Below the pieces are notes generated by a model. That model saw nothing but the letters and a program-made list of their open reading frames with translations, ran no database searches and was not told the DNA's origin. The translations under genes and the position numbers were made by a program. This document shows positions 15,173 to 19,447 of a stretch of 19,447 nt of DNA, one piece after another (the first letter of the stretch is position 1; the number at the start of each line of letters is the position of its first letter). This DNA comes from JAWUWD01 sp034112085 (lineage in GTDB: Bacteria > Bacteroidota > Bacteroidia > Cytophagales > Cyclobacteriaceae): assembly GCA_034112085.1 (NCBI GenBank), contig JAWUWD010000105.1:1-19447 (forward strand). The letters run 5' to 3'.

Positions 15173-17797
15173 CTATTCAGATCGCAGGCTATTCAATGGA
15201 TTACTCAAAGCTGAGCCTATCGCATGATAGCTTACGGTGAGCATTGTAATCACCAGTGCGCCTAATCCAGCCAATGCAAATACTGACCAGTGAATTTCTG
15301 TTCGATACTCAAACCCTTCAAGCCAGCCTGACAAGGTGTAAAAAGCTATCGGAATTGCCATAAGGAATGAGATCCCTACTAATAAAACAAAACTGTTTGC
15401 CAGCATCTTCCAGATTCCAAAGACTGAAGCTCCGAGAACTTTGCGTACACCAATTTCTTTCGTACGCTGCTCAGCCACAAATGAAGCCATCCCAAATATC
15501 CCTAGACAACTAATGATAATGGCCAAGACTGCAAATACCCCAGATAACTTCCCAATCTTCTCTTCTGCTGAGAATTTCCTCCCATGCTCTTGATCTGTAA
15601 ATCTATAGTCAAACGGGATAGAGGGAATATGCTTCTTGAACACATCCTCTATCATCACTAATGATGCTGAGGCACTTTTATTTGGATTGAGTTTCAGTGT
15701 CATACAATTCATATCAGATCGACTCATGGCAAATATCATAGGATCCACTTCATCAAAAGGAGATTCAACTAGCATATTGTTGATCACTCCTATCACTGCA
15801 AAATGACGTGCATTTTCTCCTTCACCCCACTTGATCAATTTACCTACAGGATCAGTCAGTCCCATCTCATCTGCTGCTTTCTGATTGATGATAAATGCAG
15901 CTGAATCTGAAGCGAAATCTCTTGAGAAATCTCTCCCTTCAGTAATTTGCCAGCCAACAGTCTCACCATATTCTGGCGTCACAGTGACTCTGCCAAAATT
16001 AGGGATGTATCCAGGACTTTTACCCTCCCATGACAAACTGCTCGTACGTGAAAACACCATAGTCAATGGGCTACTCGACTCCGACATCTCTACGATCGCA
16101 TCCATGCTCTTGAGCTCATTTCGGAGTATATCGAACTTGCCACGAAACCCCGCTGAGTTACTCCAAGTCATAATAGTCCCATCGACACTGTAGCCCATCG
16201 GACGATCTTTAGTGTGCTCGATTTGTTTCTGTACAAGTACTGTCCCGATGATCAATGCGATGGAAGCTGTGAACTGGAAGACCACCAATATTTTTCTAAA
16301 AAGTAATGCCGAGCCAGCAGCTTTGTAGGTTCCTTTGAGAACAGCTACAGGACGGAATGAAGATAAATAGAGTGCTGGATAGCTTCCCGCCAATAGAGCA
16401 GTGATAAGAGTAAACCCAATACTGATACTCCAGAAAGAGACATCGCCCAACGGGATCAACAAGTCCTTGTCCACAAGGTTATTAAATGAAGGCATCACAA
16501 GCGTCACTATGAATATTGAAATCACAAAAGCAATTAAAACCACGAGAAACGACTGTGTCAAAAATTGAATGATCAATTGCCCTCTAGCCGAACCGATCGA
16601 TTTACGAATCCCTACTTCCTTGGCTCTTCTCTCTGACTGAGCAGTACTTAGGTTCATGAAGTTGATACATCCCAGGATTAATACTAATACACCTATTAGT
16701 CCAAACAATATGACGAATTGAATGAGCCCCCCACTTTGGACACCATTTTCCCACGAAGATCTTAAGTGCCAATCATCCATTGCATGAAGAAAGAGTGCTG
16801 GATTTTGAGCCTGTTGACTTTCATTGACATTATTGAATTTCGCCAATCTTATCTTATCACTTACCGATTCCATATTGGCATTTTCAGACAACTCCACATA
16901 GAGCTGAAAAGAATTATTATCCCAATCGCTAGTGCTAGCAGAATTACGAATCCACTCCTGTGATGTTTCCCACAGCTTCCATGGAGCTATCCAGGACAAC
17001 CCATGAAAACTAGAATTCTTTGGGGCATCTTCATACACTCCTGTCACCATTACGCTCATCTCATTATCGATCTTCATCAACTCACCAATAGGATCATTAT
17101 CCTTGAATATATTTTTAGCTAAGGACTCTGAGATAATTATTGACCCTGGCTCAGCCAAAGCGTCATTACCTCCCTTGAGCATATTCATTGAGAACATGCT
17201 GATAACATCACTTCCCATAAAATTACCTTCTGATGTTAGTTTTACTTCATTATGAGAAATAATCAAACTTTGCCTCCAAAAAGATAATATCACATTTTCG
17301 AAATCCTCTCCATATTCTACTAAGAGCTCTGATTTAAGAGGTATTGGTAATGCAGACTGCGTACTGATTTTATTATTTAGAGATTGATGCTCCATTACCT
17401 GTGCGATCTTAGCATGGTTCTTATGATATTGATCAAACGATAGTTCATCCTGTACCCACAGACCTATGAGCATTGCTACACTCATACCGATAGCTAAGCC
17501 CACTATATTGATTGACGAATAACCTTTGTTTCTTAACAGGTTGCGATATCCAATTTTAAAATAATTTTTGTACATGTCGTTATTAATTGAGTTGAGTATT
17601 CTTGAGTTTTTTAATGCGAATGGTCTTAGGTAATTAATTACTTGAAACCAGTAAGTCAGTTTCGCCTTGAAAACTGTTTTATATGCTAATGTGTCGTAAA
17701 ATTCTTCATCTAGATCACCGAGTACTTCTTCAGCCAGATCATTTTTTATGAACATATGAAGAAGCCATTCTGCTGAACGAGGTGGTGTGCCGTTCAT
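15173..17797 (-). CDS. ABC transporter permease (FtsX/MacB type) with permease prefix domain
   Basis: This encodes 874 residues. The N-terminal prefix (about 1-75, PPRSAEWLLHMFIKNDLAEE then VLGDLDEEFYD) is the cytoplasmic prefix domain typical of Bacteroidota permeases paired with PadR regulators. A first membrane helix (about 93-115) and a MacB-like periplasmic domain follow. The first FtsX three-helix block begins near EVGIRKSIGSARG. A second periplasmic domain and a second FtsX block (EIGVRKVLGASVFG) follow. It is thus a full-length fused permease of the MacB/LolE class that works with a separate ATPase, which is not encoded nearby. The substrate is unknown; relatives move antimicrobial peptides, lipoproteins or lipids. 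Its ATG overlaps the PadR stop (TAATG), so the two are co-translated. Confidence 0.92.
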   Translation of the reverse strand: MNGTPPRSAEWLLHMFIKNDLAEEVLGDLDEEFYDTLAYKTVFKAKLTYWFQVINYLRPFALKNSRILNSINNDMYKNYFKIGYRNLLRNKGYSSINIVGLAIGMSVAMLIGLWVQDELSFDQYHKNHAKIAQVMEHQSLNNKISTQSALPIPLKSELLVEYGEDFENVILSFWRQSLIISHNEVKLTSEGNFMGSDVISMFSMNMLKGGNDALAEPGSIIISESLAKNIFKDNDPIGELMKIDNEMSVMVTGVYEDAPKNSSFHGLSWIAPWKLWETSQEWIRNSASTSDWDNNSFQLYVELSENANMESVSDKIRLAKFNNVNESQQAQNPALFLHAMDDWHLRSSWENGVQSGGLIQFVILFGLIGVLVLILGCINFMNLSTAQSERRAKEVGIRKSIGSARGQLIIQFLTQSFLVVLIAFVISIFIVTLVMPSFNNLVDKDLLIPLGDVSFWSISIGFTLITALLAGSYPALYLSSFRPVAVLKGTYKAAGSALLFRKILVVFQFTASIALIIGTVLVQKQIEHTKDRPMGYSVDGTIMTWSNSAGFRGKFDILRNELKSMDAIVEMSESSSPLTMVFSRTSSLSWEGKSPGYIPNFGRVTVTPEYGETVGWQITEGRDFSRDFASDSAAFIINQKAADEMGLTDPVGKLIKWGEGENARHFAVIGVINNMLVESPFDEVDPMIFAMSRSDMNCMTLKLNPNKSASASLVMIEDVFKKHIPSIPFDYRFTDQEHGRKFSAEEKIGKLSGVFAVLAIIISCLGIFGMASFVAEQRTKEIGVRKVLGASVFGIWKMLANSFVLLVGISFLMAIPIAFYTLSGWLEGFEYRTEIHWSVFALAGLGALVITMLTVSYHAIGSALSNPLNSLRSE

Positions 17798-18138
17798 TAA
17801 GCGATATTTAACGAGTCAAAAGACAGCGCTGGATATTGATCCCACAGTGCCACCTTGAATTCTTTAGATTTTTTAAGAACCAATTGACCACTTGCCGTAA
17901 TCGTATAGATTCTTTTACGCCTTCCTCCACGATTGGTAGATGGTTGCCCCATTTCAGAAGTCAAAAACCCTTTGTTGGTGAGTCGGTCCATCGTAGAGTG
18001 CACTGACCCTATAGATGCGACTCTTCCAGTCTGAGATTTAAACTCCTCTGCTATTTTATAAGCATAGGCTTCCTCACCCAAGATACCTACTAGCAGTAAA
18101 ATCACTTCTTCAAAATCGCCTATTCGTGTTTCTTTCAT
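17797..18138 (-). CDS. PadR-family transcriptional regulator
   Basis: From ATG 18138 this gives 113 residues. The winged-helix fold has the PadR pattern: ILLLVGILGEEAYAYKIAEE, SIGSVHSTMDRLTNKGFLTS, then GGRRKRIYTITASGQ, which is the beta-hairpin wing. The frame stays open to 18219, but the added 27 residues look non-coding and would cover the promoter; the short start is therefore chosen. PadR proteins are ligand-responsive repressors of nearby transport genes. The gene overlaps the permease start by one base, and an 11-bp inverted repeat covers its -7 element, suggesting autorepression of the PadR-permease operon that is relieved when the transporter is needed. Confidence 0.9.
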   Translation of the reverse strand: MKETRIGDFEEVILLLVGILGEEAYAYKIAEEFKSQTGRVASIGSVHSTMDRLTNKGFLTSEMGQPSTNRGGRRKRIYTITASGQLVLKKSKEFKVALWDQYPALSFDSLNIA

Positions 18139-18153
18139 CTTACTTTCTAACTT

Positions 18154-18192
18154 GTAGAACAAATATACGGAGACCGCCACAATTTGTTCTAC
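18154..18192 (-). promoter_or_regulatory. PadR operon promoter with 11-bp inverted-repeat operator
   Basis: GTAGAACAAAT (18154-18164) and ATTTGTTCTAC (18182-18192) are perfect inverted copies separated by 17 bases. The minus-strand string TATATTTG (18160-18167) fits the TAnnTTTG -7 consensus exactly and overlaps one arm. Transcription should start about 15 bases before the PadR ATG. Arm centres are 28 bases apart, suitable for two dimers or a large PadR dimer. Confidence 0.6.
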
Positions 18193-18293
18193 ATTTAAGT
18201 ACGTTCTATCCAAAAACAAACATTTAGACTCAGAATAAGAAGAATTACAGATAGATAACTCCCCATTAAAACAGGTTTTATCACAGAAATAAA

Positions 18294-18317
18294 CAAAACT
18301 GATAAAAGTCAGTTTTG
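18294..18317. promoter_or_regulatory. 9-bp dyad upstream of ppk2
   Basis: CAAAACTGA (18294-18302) pairs perfectly with TCAGTTTTG (18309-18317), with a 6-base loop. It lies between divergent genes, so it has no gene to terminate and may be an operator or a leader hairpin. Confidence 0.4.
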
Positions 18318-18343
18318 ACTATGATCTAGGGCAGCCAAACCAG

Positions 18344-18393
18344 TGTCATTTTTTTCAATATTTATTCTGAAATAAATATTGAAAAAAATGACA
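18344..18393 (+). promoter_or_regulatory. 23-bp perfect hairpin sequestering the ppk2 start codon
   Basis: Positions 18344-18366 are the exact reverse complement of 18371-18393; the loop is CTGA. The right arm runs through the start ATG (18388-18390) and the second codon. Twenty of 23 pairs are A-T. As RNA this hairpin would hide the translation start; as DNA it is a long dyad. It lies in a divergent intergenic region, so it is not a terminator of a neighbouring gene. Confidence 0.65.
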
Positions 18394-19293
18394 GTTGTAA
18401 AAACTATTGAAGGCATATCACATTTAGAAACAGATAATACTCCATCCACCAGTTTGGCACTAGAGGACTTAGAAAAAATCAATACAAGACAAGGGCTCAA
18501 GAAGCTATTAGCACATAAGAACATTGACTATAGCAAGGTATTGGAGGACCTCTCTTATGAAAAACAACTCAAGCTATTACAAATAGAATTGGTAAAGCTC
18601 CAACGAGATGTACAAGCCAAAGGAAGAAGAGTAGCTATTATATTTGAAGGTAGAGATGCGGCAGGTAAAGGAGGGAATATTAGAAGGTTTACCGAACATC
18701 TTAACCCTAGGGCTATGCGGGTGGTGGCTTTGCCTAAACCTACTGAAATAGAGAAGGGACAGTGGTATTTTCAACGTTACATCAACACCTTGCCCAATGT
18801 CGGTGAAATTGTATTCTATGACCGTAGTTGGTACAACCGAGCAGTTGTCGAGCCTGTAATGGGATTTTGTACAGGAGAGCAACATAAGACTTTTTTACAA
18901 CAAGTGCCGGAGTTTGAGCATATGCTGTATGAAGATGGTGTTGAAGTAATCAAATTTTGGCTCTCTATTGCGAAAGATGAGCAAAATGAGCGATTCAATT
19001 CAAGAAAGTTAAATCCCTTGAAACAATGGAAGCTTAGTCCTATTGATGAAAAAGCCCAAGAGCATTGGGATTTGTATAGCAAGTATAAAAACGAAATGTT
19101 CAGCCGAACACATACTTCTTACAGTCCATGGATCATTGTCAAAGCCAACAGTAAGAAACGGGCGAGACTAGCCAGTATGCGCTATGTCTTAAATTATCTT
19201 GGCTATGATGAAAGAGATAACGCTGGGACTTCACTACAACCTGATCCTAACATTGTCATGAGGTTTCATCGAAAGAACAAATCGATAGACTAG
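18388..19293 (+). CDS. ppk2: Polyphosphate kinase 2 (PPK2)
   Basis: From ATG 18388 this gives 301 residues; a TTG at 18379 would add three. Single-domain PPK2: Walker A FEGRDAAGKGG (86-96, K94), the lid/Walker B region VFYDRSWYNRAVVEPVMGF (D145, R146, N150, R151), and the KFWLSIAKDEQNERF segment. The length fits PPK2 class I. These enzymes use polyphosphate to phosphorylate ADP or GDP, and can run in reverse, so the gene links phosphate storage and nucleotide energy. About 60 residues precede the conserved core. The gene is alone, divergent from the PadR operon, and ends at a strong terminator. Its start codon lies in the 23-bp hairpin, so translational control is plausible. Confidence 0.93.
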   Translation: MTVVKTIEGISHLETDNTPSTSLALEDLEKINTRQGLKKLLAHKNIDYSKVLEDLSYEKQLKLLQIELVKLQRDVQAKGRRVAIIFEGRDAAGKGGNIRRFTEHLNPRAMRVVALPKPTEIEKGQWYFQRYINTLPNVGEIVFYDRSWYNRAVVEPVMGFCTGEQHKTFLQQVPEFEHMLYEDGVEVIKFWLSIAKDEQNERFNSRKLNPLKQWKLSPIDEKAQEHWDLYSKYKNEMFSRTHTSYSPWIIVKANSKKRARLASMRYVLNYLGYDERDNAGTSLQPDPNIVMRFHRKNKSID

Positions 19294-19309
19294 CCTAGCC
19301 TAAAACAAA

Positions 19310-19339
19310 AAAAGCCCTGATATAAATATCAGGGCTTTT
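19310..19339. terminator. Strong bidirectional terminator between ppk2 and tRNA-Arg
   Basis: AAAAGCCCTGATAT (19310-19323) is complementary to 19326-19339, a GC-rich core with A and T tracts on the outer sides, so it works in either direction: for ppk2 on plus and for the tRNA on minus. Confidence 0.88.
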
Positions 19340-19340
19340 G

Positions 19341-19414
19341 TGACCTCGACAGGATTCAAACCTGTAATCTCTTGAGCCGTAATCAAGTGCATTGTTCAGT
19401 TGTGCTACGAGGCC
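19341..19414 (-). tRNA. tRNA-Arg (anticodon ACG)
   Basis: On the minus strand it begins GGCCTCG, which pairs with CGAGGTC before the discriminator A (one G-T pair). The anticodon stem CTTGA/TCAAG carries the loop TTACGGC, anticodon ACG. The T arm is ACAGG-TTTGAAT-CCTGT and the variable loop AGATT. The D stem is weak: GCAC pairs with ATGC in three positions only, and the loop (AACTGAACA) lacks the usual GG. Length is 74 bases; CCA is not encoded. A34 would be changed to inosine by TadA. The weak D arm is worth noting, but the other arms are intact. Confidence 0.9.
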
Positions 19415-19431
19415 ATTCCGTTTTCGGACTG

Positions 19432-19439
19432 CAAAGTAA
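19432..19439 (-). promoter_or_regulatory. Possible -7 element of tRNA-Arg
   Basis: The minus-strand string TTACTTTG resembles TAnnTTTG (7 of 8, ignoring the two free positions) and lies 18 bases before the tRNA. The -33 element would be beyond the window end. Confidence 0.35.
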
Positions 19440-19447
19440 ATAATAAT

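Noticed and set aside
18139..18219. Longer PadR N-terminus from 18219
   Set aside because: It would cover an exact -7 element and the inverted repeat, and the extra residues do not resemble PadR proteins.
1..19447. CRISPR array, insertion sequence or prophage
   Set aside because: No regularly spaced repeats, transposase, integrase or phage genes were seen on either strand.

Overview
The window looks like chromosome of a Bacteroidota bacterium, most likely order Cytophagales. It is AT-rich, has almost no Shine-Dalgarno sequences, and shows several promoters with the TAnnTTTG -7 element of that phylum. Typical gene types are present: a DUF4296 lipoprotein next to mutS2, a DUF58/VWA (Bat) block, and a PadR regulator paired with a long FtsX-type permease carrying an N-terminal prefix domain. 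The genus cannot be fixed from the sequence. I see no CRISPR array, prophage or insertion sequence.

Left part (1-4410): the C-terminal end of a class III nucleotide cyclase, a frameshifted SdpI-like membrane protein gene, an unknown secreted protein followed by a tiny lipoprotein-like ORF, and a 540-aa methyltransferase with a duplicated N-terminal module. The methyltransferase converges on a YceI-like gene across two strong hairpins that cover both stop codons. Middle part (4411-10217): mutS2 and a DUF4296 lipoprotein gene form a leftward operon. Divergent from it is a three-gene overlapping Bat-type cluster (DUF58 protein, membrane protein, VWA/BatA) that lacks moxR and batB-D at this locus.

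Accessory stretch (10218-15150): single genes separated by long, partly repetitive intergenic DNA. They encode a secreted/membrane protein of unknown function, a four-helix membrane protein, a calcineurin-like phosphoesterase with an altered first motif, a Crp/Fnr regulator, an outer-membrane barrel protein and a GNAT acetyltransferase. Gene debris lies in several gaps. The barrel gene has a perfect 14-bp FNR/CRP-type palindrome at about -42 from a good -7 element, next to the Crp/Fnr gene.

Right part (15150-19447): a PadR regulator and an 874-aa ABC permease in one leftward operon, whose promoter is covered by an 11-bp perfect inverted repeat (probable PadR operator). Divergent from it is ppk2 (polyphosphate kinase 2), whose start codon lies inside a 23-bp perfect hairpin. 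A bidirectional terminator then separates ppk2 from a tRNA-Arg(ACG) on the minus strand.

The most interesting signals are regulatory: the ppk2 start-codon hairpin, the PadR dyad and the Crp/Fnr-type site. No clear new multi-gene system was found.
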